A stretch of 36,738 nucleotides of DNA from an uncultured Verrucomicrobiota bacterium. GTDB lineage: Bacteria > Verrucomicrobiota > Verrucomicrobiia > Limisphaerales > AAA164-E04. The position numbers were made by a program, and so were the translations under genes. Numbering within the stretch: the stretch's first letter is position 1; the number at the start of each line of letters is the position of its first letter. The notes beneath the pieces were generated by a model. That model was not told the DNA's origin. It saw only the letters and a program-made list of their open reading frames with translations, and ran no database searches. The stretch covers positions 1-36,738 of the forward strand of contig CAJXVR010000032.1 in NCBI GenBank assembly GCA_913061285.1, given 5' to 3'. This document shows, in pieces, positions 1 through 8,051 of the stretch.

Positions 1-45
1 GATGTAGAGAGGTCTCGTGGGCTCGGAGATGTGTATAAGAGACAG
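1..45 (+). other. Nextera Read-2 adapter and i7 index (artefact)
   Basis: Positions 27-45 are the 19-bp Tn5 mosaic end AGATGTGTATAAGAGACAG, preceded at 12-26 by GTCTCGTGGGCTCGG. Together they are the Nextera Read-2 adapter. Positions 4-11 (GTAGAGAG) fit an i7 index, from memory N707 in adapter orientation, and GAT at 1-3 is the end of P7. This is library sequence, not genome. Any reading frame running through it is artificial. Confidence 0.97.
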
Positions 46-209
46 GGATTACGCCGCTTGAATTCTACAACAGCTGCAATGATTTCTCGACTCGGTCCTT
101 TAGGTCCAGCCTTCCCTCGTTTCTTCGGTGAGAACAGTAGTTTATATTTCTGTTTCTGCAGGAAATCGCGGAATCGTAAGAGTGTTGCCGGGCGGAGGGC
201 CATGGCAGC

Positions 210-608
210 TTGCTTGAGTCTTCGCTTGGAAAGAAAGGAAGCGAAGAAGCCGAGCAGAATACGGTGGGGTGGTTTGATATTGGGAGCGCGTTCCCGCCCG
301 CGATTGAGGATGATGAGTTGTTGCGTGAGCAAAAGATTCTGGGCGATGACAGCCGAGAGACCGTCCTTGCGGCAGAGCATGACGAGGCAGCGGAGAAACT
401 GCGCAAACAAAGACAGCAAAAGGTTTATTCCGAGGAGCTTACGAGGGTATGGCGATCACTGCAACTGGCGTTGGATAACAATTCGCTACCCACAGCTAGT
501 CTGGGTCCCGTTCCCGACGGTGGGTGTTGTTCAGCGAAAGTATTGGCTTTCTCGAATGAGTCTGTATACTCGTCATTCGAACCCCTTAACACCCAGTGTG
601 CAATATGA
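210..608 (+). CDS. Hypothetical small hydrophilic protein
   Basis: I do not recognise this 132-residue protein. It is charged and probably soluble. A central stretch around residues 35-85 is rich in Glu, Asp, Arg and Gln and looks helical. A GGAGGG ribosome-binding motif lies at 194-199, ten bases before a TTG start at 210; an upstream stop at 177-179 closes the frame, and no ATG start exists in frame. Its TGA stop overlaps the ATG of the next gene (ATGA at 605-608), the usual arrangement for translational coupling. That overlap and the ribosome-binding motif are the main reasons to believe it. It could still be a chance frame or the remains of a longer gene. Confidence 0.4.
   Translation: MLESSLGKKGSEEAEQNTVGWFDIGSAFPPAIEDDELLREQKILGDDSRETVLAAEHDEAAEKLRKQRQQKVYSEELTRVWRSLQLALDNNSLPTASLGPVPDGGCCSAKVLAFSNESVYSSFEPLNTQCAI
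543..570 (+). promoter_or_regulatory. Possible sigma70-type promoter
   Basis: TTGGCT (543-548) and TATACT (565-570) are separated by 16 bases, 35 bases before the ATG at 605. They resemble a -35/-10 pair. If real, the secreted-protein gene has its own promoter inside the preceding ORF. This is a pattern match only. Confidence 0.3.
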
Positions 609-1020
609 ACGAATCTCTCCTATGGTGGTGGCGATTGCTTCGCCGTTCGCTATCAATGTCATGTCTTCTTTTCGCCTTCCTTGTCAGCTGTCCAACTTGG
701 GCTCAGGTTAATATCTTTGTTGATTTTGGCGGTGTCGAGGGAAATGGTGCCGGCGCTTCTCCTGATCCCTGGGTTACGATCGATAGCTTGATCGAAGATG
801 AGCCGGTCGAAATTGGAAGTGGTGTGACTCTAACCCCGCTTGATGATGGCTTTACGGCCAACAATCCTGCTCCACCCAATGAAGATGCCGAGTATGATGG
901 CATTATTATCCCGCACGAGGCTCGTAATGACTATTTGTTTAAGAACGTGGATACGGCGGGAACTGAGGCGCGCATGCGGATCGATGGATTGCCGGCCGGG
1001 ACCTATAACATTACGGCGTA

Positions 1021-2226
1021 AGGTGCCAAAAGTCGCTTAATAAGTGAAAGTTGTTGATATAGAATGGTTTGAGACGATGAGCGCCAAGGATTCGAGGTGG
1101 CCAATCTGACAGGAGTGGGTAGTGTCGAAGGGAATGGATCCGAGTCGTTTCATCCTTATTTGTCTCGCTGGTTGGATAAATCGAGAGCAGCAGTCTGCGA
1201 TGGAGTATCTGCGTGAGGAGATTCGCGTTATAAAGGAGCATGTTGTTCCGAAACGGCTTCGATTTACAGATGAGCAGAGAAGGAGGCTCGCCGCAAAAGC
1301 CAAGAGAGTGAAGTTTGGCCGATTGAAAGAAATCTCCAATCTGGCCACGCCGCAGACATTGCTGGATTGGTTCCGGCGATTGGTGGGCGCCAAGTATGAT
1401 TCGAGCGAGAAACGGATAGGGCGCCCGCGGACGAAAGTGGACATAGCTGAACTGATCGTTCGATTCGCGACGGAGAACCGACATTGGGGCTACGGATCAA
1501 TCGAAGGAGCTCTATTGCACTTGGGGCACGATGTATCGAGGACGACAATCGCCCGTGTGCTGAAGAAGGCCGGAATCGAGCCTGCGCCGCTCCGAAAGAA
1601 AGGAATGACTTGGGCTGAGTTTCTCGAGAGTCATTGGAGTGTCATGGCGGCAACGGATTTTTTCACGACGGAGGTATGGACTACGCGAGGATTGATTCGT
1701 TATCACGTATTGTTTGTGATCCGTCTGGCAACAAGGGAAGTCAAAATAGTCGGAATTGTTCCGGAAGCGAGTGACGATTGGATGAAGCAAATCGCGCGCA
1801 ATATGACGGACTGTGTTGACGGCTTTCTCAAAGATTTGAAATACTTGATCCATGACCGAGGAACGCATTTTTCAAAGGCGTTTAAGATGATTTTTGATGG
1901 CGGTGGCGTGAAAACAGTTCGTCTTCCGAGGCGAAGTCCTAATTTGAATTCTTTCGCAGAACGGTGGGTGCGCACGGCTAATGAGCTGTGCATAAACCGA
2001 ATGAAATTCTTTGGGGAGGGCTCATTGAGAAGAGCGCTCACTGAGGTCGAAATCTTCTACAATCAAGAACGCTCACATCAAGGCATCGGAAACAAGATCA
2101 TCAGACCTGAGTTCAGCGAACTAACGACAGACGGAGAACTAGAGCGTCGATCTCGACTCGGTGGATTAATGAATTACTATTATCGAAAAGCCGCGTGAAA
2201 TTTGGTGTGATCGACTTTTGGCACCC
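1021..2226 (+). mobile_element. Complete insertion sequence, rve/DDE type
   Basis: An element of about 1.2 kb carries one transposase gene. Its ends are a perfect 14-bp inverted repeat, GGTGCCAAAAGTCG at 1022-1035 and its complement at 2212-2225. TA at 1019-1020 and 2227-2228 flanks the element and is consistent with a 2-bp target duplication, the original site being CGTACG. The palindromic target makes the repeats look longer than they are. Because the ends and the transposase are intact, the insertion is probably recent. The transposase resembles the integrase-core group often filed near IS481/IS3; I cannot assign the ISfinder family. Confidence 0.85.
1122..2198 (+). CDS. Integrase-core (rve) transposase
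   Basis: This 358-residue DDE transposase catalyses movement of the surrounding insertion sequence. After a helical N-terminus (INREQQ...MEYLREE), residues about 45-150 form the helix-turn-helix DNA-binding part (LRFTDEQRRRLAAKAKR; GRPRTK; HWGYGSIEGAL). The catalytic core follows, with acidic residues in AATDFFTTEVW (D179), IHDRGTHF (D245) and SFAERWVR (E280), a D-D(34)E spacing typical of the fold. The C-terminal NQERSHQGIGN matches the usual end of the family. GTG 1122 gives the longest frame; ATG 1134 is an equally plausible start. The gene is full length and all three catalytic residues are present, so the enzyme is probably active. Confidence 0.88.
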   Translation: MSKGMDPSRFILICLAGWINREQQSAMEYLREEIRVIKEHVVPKRLRFTDEQRRRLAAKAKRVKFGRLKEISNLATPQTLLDWFRRLVGAKYDSSEKRIGRPRTKVDIAELIVRFATENRHWGYGSIEGALLHLGHDVSRTTIARVLKKAGIEPAPLRKKGMTWAEFLESHWSVMAATDFFTTEVWTTRGLIRYHVLFVIRLATREVKIVGIVPEASDDWMKQIARNMTDCVDGFLKDLKYLIHDRGTHFSKAFKMIFDGGGVKTVRLPRRSPNLNSFAERWVRTANELCINRMKFFGEGSLRRALTEVEIFYNQERSHQGIGNKIIRPEFSELTTDGELERRSRLGGLMNYYYRKAA

Positions 2227-2381
2227 TACGGGTTCACGGAAGAAATTCGATTTTCAAGTGGAGAATCTCCATTCTATGTGAATCTCTGTAAATCCTTGTA
2301 ATCAGGGACTCATGAGAGTGATCGCGAAACAGGGCGAAATGTAACGTGGGTTTGTAGAGGGTAAATGTAGAGAGTAAAGAG

Positions 2382-2473
2382 TGGCGGAGAGAGCGGGATT
2401 CGAACCCGCGGTAGCCTTTGAGGGCTACGTCGGTTTAGCAAACCGGTGCTTTCGACCACTCAGCCATCTCTCC
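2382..2473 (-). tRNA. tRNA-Ser(GCU)
   Basis: On the minus strand the RNA begins GGAGAGA (complement of 2467-2473) and ends with the complementary acceptor UCUCUCC, followed by discriminator G and an encoded CCA (2382-2384). The D-arm (GGCUGAGUGGUCGAAAGC), an anticodon loop UUGCUAA reading GCU, a long serine-type variable arm (GUAGCC...GGCUAC) and a T-arm containing GGUUCGAAUCC are all present. It decodes AGC and AGU. The insertion sequence ends about 155 bp downstream of its 3' end but does not use the tRNA as a target. Confidence 0.97.
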
Positions 2474-2577
2474 CCGCTGCGGCAGTGACTGAACTGTTTT
2501 TTTGTTTGGGTCGCAAGGAAATTCTGCCTGATTTTTCCGACTTTTATTTTTTTACGTCGCTGCCTCGTCTGTGGCCT

Positions 2578-3435
2578 TTATACGTAGAGGGCTGTTCTGA
2601 GTTCGTGAAGCATCACGCTGAGGAGGCCATGGCGCTTATTGGGGTCGGTTTCGAGGCTTTTTAGAATGGTTTTTTCTACAGCTACCGGGATCCCTAAATT
2701 GATCTCACGGGGTGGGGTGAATTCGCTACGGTTGAGCTGTTTCTTCAGGATCTCCGCGGGTGTGGCCCCCGCAAAGGGTTTTTGGCCCGTGAAGATCTCA
2801 TAGGCGGAGACCCCATAGGCAAAAATATCGGCTCGGTGATCAACCGGAAGGCGTTGGAGCTGTTCTGGGGACATGTAGGCCGGAGTGCCGGGGTTTTTCG
2901 CGAGTTTGGTCGGTTTTTCGGGGCGGTTCAGCGCCAAATCAAAGTCAACAAGTCGAACGTTCCAATTGGAGGAGACCAGAACATTTTCGGGTTTGAAGTC
3001 GAGATGCATGTAACCGCAGTCATGGACGTGTTCGAGGGCTTCTCCCATGTCTATTAGGATATTGCCAATGTATTGGCTCAGTTCGTCACTGGGATTGGCC
3101 ATCCATTCCTTCAGATTTGCCCCTTCGACATATTCCATCGCCATGAAGGGAATGCCCTTGATCTTTCCGTGTTCGACGTAGTGAACGATGTAGTCGTGCT
3201 CATGGACTTCGGCGAGGACTTCACATCCCTTGACGAACCGTTTCTTAGCCGTGCCGTCGCGACGGAGCTTGGGCAGCAGTTTGCGAACAGCCACGGTCTG
3301 GCCTTCTGGATTGGTGGCCTGCCAGAGATCGGCCATACCGCCGGTGTTAATGAGCTCGATCAGGCGATAGGGTCCGAAAGGCCCTGGTTCGTGCTCGTCT
3401 GGAGCATCGGTGTTTTTTGAGAAAATGTTCAGCAT
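2578..3435 (-). CDS. Divergent serine/threonine protein kinase
   Basis: The product is a PknB-like cytoplasmic kinase domain (285 residues) with no sensor or membrane segment. The glycine loop is TGGMADLWQA (about 31-40). The activation segment GTPAYMSPEQL (about 183-193), the C-lobe motifs HRADIFAYG and DPNKRH, and the catalytic loop HLDFKPENV (144-152) are present, the last keeping the catalytic Asp. Several positions differ from standard kinases: the VAIK lysine is Arg (VAVRK, R51), the alpha-C glutamate position is Gly, HRD is HLD and DFG is DFD. Catalysis is therefore uncertain. I chose ATG 3435 because the frame upstream is Arg/Pro-rich and unlike a kinase. It is divergent from mdh across 228 bp. 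Its target is unknown. Confidence 0.85.
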   Translation of the reverse strand: MLNIFSKNTDAPDEHEPGPFGPYRLIELINTGGMADLWQATNPEGQTVAVRKLLPKLRRDGTAKKRFVKGCEVLAEVHEHDYIVHYVEHGKIKGIPFMAMEYVEGANLKEWMANPSDELSQYIGNILIDMGEALEHVHDCGYMHLDFKPENVLVSSNWNVRLVDFDLALNRPEKPTKLAKNPGTPAYMSPEQLQRLPVDHRADIFAYGVSAYEIFTGQKPFAGATPAEILKKQLNRSEFTPPREINLGIPVAVEKTILKSLETDPNKRHGLLSVMLHELRTALYV

Positions 3436-3663
3436 CTTACCGAGCCGCGGGTTATAGCGGATATCGAATTGAAGTTGAAAGTTCTTAATTTTCTCGCTTT
3501 CGCCTCGAAACGTTGATCCTGGACGTCGACGAGGTCTAGGCAAGAGCTTGGGGACGAGGGATAGGACGGGGCAGTCAGGCTTGAATCTTGGGCTTCTGAG
3601 GGGCGATCGGTCTTGCATCGTAGCTTGTGCTCGCTTAAAAAGCGGTCGTCTTTAATTGAAACG

Positions 3664-4662
3664 ATGACAACGACTCCTTCTCCAATTCGTGTTGCGGTAG
3701 CCGGCGCTGCCGGCCAAATCGGGTATTCTCTCTTGTTCCGGATTGCTTCGGGCGCAATGTTTGGGCCGCACCAACCGGTGATCCTTCATCTTATCGAAAT
3801 TGAGCCGGCGATGGGAGCTCTCGAGGGTGTCGTGATGGAGTTGGAGGATTGCGCCTTTCCTTTGCTCAAGGGCATTGTGCCTACGTGCAGCCTCGACGAA
3901 GGCTTCAGTAGTGTGAATTGGGCCCTTTTGGTGGGGAGCGTCCCTCGTAAGGCCGGCATGGAGCGCCAGGATCTGCTTGGGATCAATGGAAAAATCTTCG
4001 TCGGGCAGGGGCAAGCGATTCAGAACAATGCAGCAAGTGATGTCCGAACCTTGGTGGTCGGAAATCCATGCAATACGAATTGTTTGATTGCGATGAATAA
4101 TGCTCCAGACGTGCCTCGATCTCAGTGGTTTGCCATGACGCGTTTGGACGAGAACCGCGCGAAGTCTCAGCTCGCCAAGAAGGCAGGAGTCGATGTGACT
4201 GAGGTGACGAATTTGGCCGTTTGGGGGAACCACTCAGCCACTCAGTATCCTGATTTCACCAATGCTAAGATTGGGGGGAAAGCTGCTGCCTCCGTGATTA
4301 ATGATGCGGAATGGCTACAGGGAGACTTTATCAAAACGGTCCAGCAACGCGGTGCTGCGATCATTAAAGCTCGTGGGGCTTCGAGCGCGGCGAGTGCTGC
4401 GAATGCGGTTGTGGATTCGGTGGCATCGATCGTGAATCCGACAATGAGCGGGGATTGGCACAGTGTTTGTATTGCGTCGCAAGGGCATTATGGAATTGAA
4501 GAGGGCTTGATCTGTTCGTTCCCGATCCGAAGCCATGGTAGCGAGATCGCCGTTGTCGACAGCTTGGCGATTGACGAGTTTAGCCAGGGGCGGATTGACG
4601 TCACAGTGAATGAGTTGAAGGAAGAAAAGGCCATGGTGGCTGCGCATCTTCCCAAGGCTTAA
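3664..4662 (+). CDS. mdh: Malate dehydrogenase
   Basis: This gene encodes an NAD-dependent malate dehydrogenase of 332 residues, the cytoplasmic TCA-cycle enzyme converting malate to oxaloacetate. The Rossmann nucleotide loop is [17 protein letters not shown] near residue 11. VGNPCNTN, the substrate-binding [13 protein letters not shown] and the catalytic-His segment [12 protein letters not shown] follow in the order and at the length usual for the 325-335-residue bacterial/cytosolic-type MDH family. The start is ATG 3664 ([12 protein letters not shown]), which leaves the normal short N-terminus. deoC begins 13 bases after the stop, so the two are probably cotranscribed, though no metabolic link is obvious. 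Confidence 0.96.
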   Translation: MTTTPSPIRVAVAGAAGQIGYSLLFRIASGAMFGPHQPVILHLIEIEPAMGALEGVVMELEDCAFPLLKGIVPTCSLDEGFSSVNWALLVGSVPRKAGMERQDLLGINGKIFVGQGQAIQNNAASDVRTLVVGNPCNTNCLIAMNNAPDVPRSQWFAMTRLDENRAKSQLAKKAGVDVTEVTNLAVWGNHSATQYPDFTNAKIGGKAAASVINDAEWLQGDFIKTVQQRGAAIIKARGASSAASAANAVVDSVASIVNPTMSGDWHSVCIASQGHYGIEEGLICSFPIRSHGSEIAVVDSLAIDEFSQGRIDVTVNELKEEKAMVAAHLPKA

Positions 4663-4675
4663 TCGAGTTTCCTGG

Positions 4676-5365
4676 ATGACATCCGAAGAGTTTGCCGGTC
4701 TGATTGATCATACGCTCCTGTCGCCCACGGCGACAGGAGCGGATTACAAGCAGCTTTGTGTCGAGGCCGTTGAATGCGGGTTTTACAGCGTTTGTGTTCC
4801 AAGTTCTCGGGTCGAGCTCGCTGTGAGTGAGACCGAAGATTCTTCGGTCCGGGTCTGTTCGGTGGTCGGTTTCCCTTTTGGCTATGCGGATGCCGATTCG
4901 AAACGCTACGAGACCGAGGTGGCGGTTGATCTGGGGGCGCATGAGATTGACGTGGTGCTTAACCTCGGATTGGTTAAGGAAAAGGCCGATTCACACATCT
5001 TTCGTGAACTGCGAGACGTTGTTGAGGCGGCAGACGAACGCCCGGTGAAAGTGATCTTGGAGACGGGGTTACTGGATGAAGACGAGATTGTTCGCCTGCT
5101 TGAACTCTTTAAGAAAACGGGCGCGCACTTTGTCAAAACCTCGACTGGCTTTGGGCCTCGAGGAGCGAGTGTCGAAGATGTTCAATTACTTCGAGAACAT
5201 GTCGGCCCCGGCTATGGCGTAAAAGCGTCGGGCGGGATACGAGATTGCCCAACGGCTTTGGCCATGATCGAGGCGGGAGCGAACCGCCTCGGTACCTCGG
5301 CCTCGGTTCGGATTCTCGAGCAGTTTCGAGACGCCGAGTCAGATCTGGCAAGTTCAGCTGAATAG
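4676..5365 (+). CDS. deoC: Deoxyribose-phosphate aldolase
   Basis: DeoC (229 residues) cleaves 2-deoxyribose-5-phosphate to acetaldehyde and glyceraldehyde-3-phosphate in deoxynucleoside breakdown. The sequence shows the class I aldolase TIM barrel: IDHTLLSPTAT at the N-terminus, VVGFPFGY, the DVVLNLG strand, the Schiff-base lysine in HFVKTSTGFGPRGA and the second conserved lysine in GVKASGGIRD, ending with RLGTSAS. Length and motif order are normal. It follows mdh by 13 bases and converges on trpE with 38 bases between stop codons. No other nucleoside-salvage gene is nearby. Confidence 0.96.
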   Translation: MTSEEFAGLIDHTLLSPTATGADYKQLCVEAVECGFYSVCVPSSRVELAVSETEDSSVRVCSVVGFPFGYADADSKRYETEVAVDLGAHEIDVVLNLGLVKEKADSHIFRELRDVVEAADERPVKVILETGLLDEDEIVRLLELFKKTGAHFVKTSTGFGPRGASVEDVQLLREHVGPGYGVKASGGIRDCPTALAMIEAGANRLGTSASVRILEQFRDAESDLASSAE

Positions 5366-5403
5366 CGAGTGAAACCGTGATTGACTGAGCCCCCGGGGCT
5401 TCG

Positions 5404-6939
5404 TTAGCGCGACGTCTTTGTGAAGGTTTCGGCGAGGGAAATGGTCTTGATCATTGATTTTGATTTGTTGACCGTTTCCTGAAATTCCATTTCTGGTTGA
5501 GAATCATTCACCCACCCACCGCCTGCTTGAACGTAGGCTTTTCCGTCTTTGAGCAGAGCGGTTCGAATGGTGATACAGCAGTCAAGATTGCCATTGTAGG
5601 AGAAATATCCGACGCATCCGCCATAGGGGCCTCGCTGAGATTGCTCTAACTCGGAAATAATCTGCATAGCGCGGACTTTTGGGGCCCCGCTAAGCGTGCC
5701 TGCCGGGAAGGTGGCGCGCATCAAGTCGTAAGGGCTCTTGTTACTTGAGAGCTTTCCTTCGACTTGCGATACGATGTGCATCACGTGGCTGTAGCGCTCG
5801 ATGATCATTAGGTCCTTCACCTCCACGGACTCGTAATCGCAGACGCGCCCGATGTCGTTTCGTGCCAAATCGACGAGCATGACGTGTTCGGCGCGTTCCT
5901 TCGGATCGGCTAGCAATTCTTCTTCGTTAGCGAGATCTTCGCTGCGCGTCTTTCCGCGTGGGCGAGTGCCGGCGATGGGGCGGATTTCCACCTGACCTTC
6001 TTCGCTCCTGACGTGAATTTCCGGTGAAGCCCCGACGAGGGCCATGTCCTCGAGTTCCAAGATGAACATGTAGGGGGAGGGATTGACTGAGCGGGCTGCG
6101 CGATAAACGTCGAGTGGAGAGGCGGAAACCTCAGCGGTGAATCGTTGGGAACCAACCACCTGAATGATATCGCCAGCTTTGATGTATTCTTTAGCTTGAT
6201 CAACATTTGAGAGGAATTGATCCTTCTTCATGTTGGACTCGAATTCTAGCGGTGGGGCATCGGGAACCAGCGGTGCTGGCTCGTATTGGACAGGTTGCGC
6301 GAGTGCGGCTACGAGGGATTCGATGCGTGTTATGGCCTTTCGGTAAGCTTCGTCGATTTGCTCGTCCGGCGAGAGCTTGGCGTTCACGATGATCGTGATG
6401 GTTTGAGAGACGCGATCAAAGACTAGCAACTCGTCTGTAATGAGAAAATAAACGACCGGCGTGCCTAATTCGTTTTTCTCCGGCTTTGGGACGGAAGGTT
6501 CGACGTCGTGGATAAATTCGTAACCGATAAAGCCGACGGCGCCCCCTGTGAATCGATTCGGCAGCTCGGGGAGGGTGACTGGCTTGAATCGGCTGAGATA
6601 GCCCTCAATCACCTCGAGTGCATCCTTGACCTCACCTGGTTTGCGTTCGGCATTGCCCGGGACAATCCGGTAGGATTCAGGGGCTTGGCCTTGAGCGCGG
6701 ATTTCCACTTTGTCATCGTCCTGGCGAATAATCGTCTTGGGATTGCATCCGACGAACGAATATCGCCCGAGATGTTCGCCTCCTTCGACGGACTCAAACA
6801 GGAAGGTCTCGCCTTGATCGCGGAGCTTCCAATAGGCCGAGACCGGCGTGTCAAAGTCGGCCAAGATTTGGCGAGTGACCGGAATCAGGTTTCCGTCAGT
6901 GGCTAGGGTTTTGAATTCGTCTAAATTCGGGTAATACAT
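5404..6939 (-). CDS. trpE: Anthranilate synthase component I
   Basis: TrpE (511 residues from ATG 6939) converts chorismate, with ammonia from the TrpG amidotransferase, to anthranilate, the first step of tryptophan synthesis. The N-terminal domain carries FLFESVEGGEHLGRYSF, equivalent to the tryptophan feedback-binding segment. The chorismate-binding domain shows GDIIQVVGSQRF, NPSPYMF, GASPEIHV, PIAGTRPRG, AEHVMLVDLARND, FPAGTLSGAPK and YGGCVGYF. An in-frame extension to 7026 exists but would run into the divergent neighbour, and MYYPNLDEFKTL is the normal start. No trpG or other trp gene is in the window, so the partner must lie elsewhere. Confidence 0.95.
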   Translation of the reverse strand: MYYPNLDEFKTLATDGNLIPVTRQILADFDTPVSAYWKLRDQGETFLFESVEGGEHLGRYSFVGCNPKTIIRQDDDKVEIRAQGQAPESYRIVPGNAERKPGEVKDALEVIEGYLSRFKPVTLPELPNRFTGGAVGFIGYEFIHDVEPSVPKPEKNELGTPVVYFLITDELLVFDRVSQTITIIVNAKLSPDEQIDEAYRKAITRIESLVAALAQPVQYEPAPLVPDAPPLEFESNMKKDQFLSNVDQAKEYIKAGDIIQVVGSQRFTAEVSASPLDVYRAARSVNPSPYMFILELEDMALVGASPEIHVRSEEGQVEIRPIAGTRPRGKTRSEDLANEEELLADPKERAEHVMLVDLARNDIGRVCDYESVEVKDLMIIERYSHVMHIVSQVEGKLSSNKSPYDLMRATFPAGTLSGAPKVRAMQIISELEQSQRGPYGGCVGYFSYNGNLDCCITIRTALLKDGKAYVQAGGGWVNDSQPEMEFQETVNKSKSMIKTISLAETFTKTSR

Positions 6940-7061
6940 GGTTACGCGGGGAGGAAAATAACGGCTCGAATGACTAAGTCTCGCGTCAGGCTCACGATCA
7001 GATTGCGCTGAATCGTGATTTGACACGTGCGAGAATCCATCGCCTTTGCCAGAATGGGGAC

Positions 7062-7928
7062 ATGTACGTCATTACAGATGAACGGTGTTTGGCATATCAT
7101 TCGCCAGGTCACCCCGAACGGCCTGCACGGGTGAAAGATACGCTGGCTAAACTGCGAGCTCAAGATGAACTTCACATAGAGTGGTGTGCTCCGTCGGATC
7201 CCGACGAGACAGTTCTCGAGAGGGGCCACTCGAAAGGCCATCTTCAGTCCCTAAAGGCCCCGGGCGGGGATTTTGATGGCGACACGCCGGCCTACCCTGG
7301 AATCGATGGCCACGCTCGTCGCGGGGTGGGTGGTGCGATGGACGCCTTGAATTTTTCTCTGAAGGGTGATTTGGCTTTCAGTTGCTTGCGGCCACCGGGG
7401 CACCATGCCATGGCGAATCGAGCGATGGGGTTTTGTTATCTTAGTTCGGTGGGGCTTTCGGTTCTCCACGCGGCTTCGGTATTCGGAAAACGGGTGGCTG
7501 TTTTTGATTTTGATGTCCATCACGGCAACGGCACGGAGGCCTTGCTCCTTGATCAGCCTAATGTCGCCTTCTTTTCGGTTCATCAACATCCTTGCTATCC
7601 GGGGACCGGGGTGAATGACGTGGGGCGAAATTGTTTTAATTATCCTGTGCCTCCGCAAACTCCGCGTGAGGACTACCGCGCGGTCCTTAGCCGGAGTTTG
7701 GCTGCCCTAGTCAAGTGGAAACCGGATTTGATTGCTGTTTCGGCGGGGTTTGATGCCTACGCGCGAGATCCGATTGCTCAAGAAACGCTTGAAGCAGAGG
7801 ATTTTAGGGCTTTGGGAGATGAGATTCGGCGCCAAGGCATTCCTTTTTACTCGGTGCTTGAAGGGGGCTACAGTGATGAGCTCCCCGAGCTCGTGTTTGC
7901 CTTTCTTAAGGGCATCAATGGTCTTTGA
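7062..7928 (+). CDS. Histone-deacetylase-family amidohydrolase
   Basis: The 288-residue product belongs to the zinc-dependent arginase/deacetylase (class II HDAC/AcuC-like) superfamily, which removes acyl groups from lysine side chains, polyamines or small amides. The active site is complete: RPPGHHA holds the two catalytic histidines, FDFDVHHGNGTE and SAGFDAY supply the zinc ligands, and EGGYS supplies the catalytic tyrosine. The N-terminal YHSPGHPERPARV is the standard opening. ATG 7062 is preceded by GGGGA at 7056-7060. It is divergent from trpE across 122 bp. The substrate cannot be told from sequence. Confidence 0.93.
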   Translation: MYVITDERCLAYHSPGHPERPARVKDTLAKLRAQDELHIEWCAPSDPDETVLERGHSKGHLQSLKAPGGDFDGDTPAYPGIDGHARRGVGGAMDALNFSLKGDLAFSCLRPPGHHAMANRAMGFCYLSSVGLSVLHAASVFGKRVAVFDFDVHHGNGTEALLLDQPNVAFFSVHQHPCYPGTGVNDVGRNCFNYPVPPQTPREDYRAVLSRSLAALVKWKPDLIAVSAGFDAYARDPIAQETLEAEDFRALGDEIRRQGIPFYSVLEGGYSDELPELVFAFLKGINGL

Positions 7929-8051
7929 ATGAATGCGATGGATTTGAGTTCGGTTTCAGCGATTGCGGTTGAATAAAGTCCATTGACCATCTTCGCTTGA
8001 AGCGATCACAATCCTTACGATTAGAATGCCAAGGATCTACCGTAGCCACGA

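Larger units (their letters stand above)
605..2301 (+). pseudogene. Secreted protein gene split by an insertion sequence
   Basis: Starting at ATG 605, the 5' part encodes an N-terminal signal peptide: Trp and Arg near the start, then a hydrophobic core (SCLLFAFLV), with likely cleavage after TWAQ. A mature domain beginning VNIFVDFGG follows. The frame ends artificially at TAA 1019-1021, formed where the insertion sequence joins. If the element is removed with one copy of the flanking TA, codon GCG is followed by TAC at 2227 and the frame stays open for 24 more codons to TAA 2299-2301. The uninterrupted product would be about 163 residues, or longer if a second lesion exists. I do not recognise a domain; the acidic beta-rich sequence suggests an extracellular protein. 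As found, the gene makes a truncated protein at best. Confidence 0.65.

Noticed and set aside
31-711. 226-codon frame with GTG start
   Set aside because: It starts inside the Nextera adapter, is Arg/Ser-rich and overlaps the better-supported frame at 210-608 and the signal peptide at 605.
2382-2473. tRNA gene as an attachment site for the nearby insertion
   Set aside because: The element has its own inverted repeats and TA duplication 155 bp away and encodes a DDE transposase, not a tRNA-targeting integrase; no second copy of the tRNA 3' end was seen.
3613-3663. In-frame N-terminal extension of malate dehydrogenase
   Set aside because: [12 protein letters not shown] at ATG 3664 gives the normal family N-terminus; the extension has no family counterpart.
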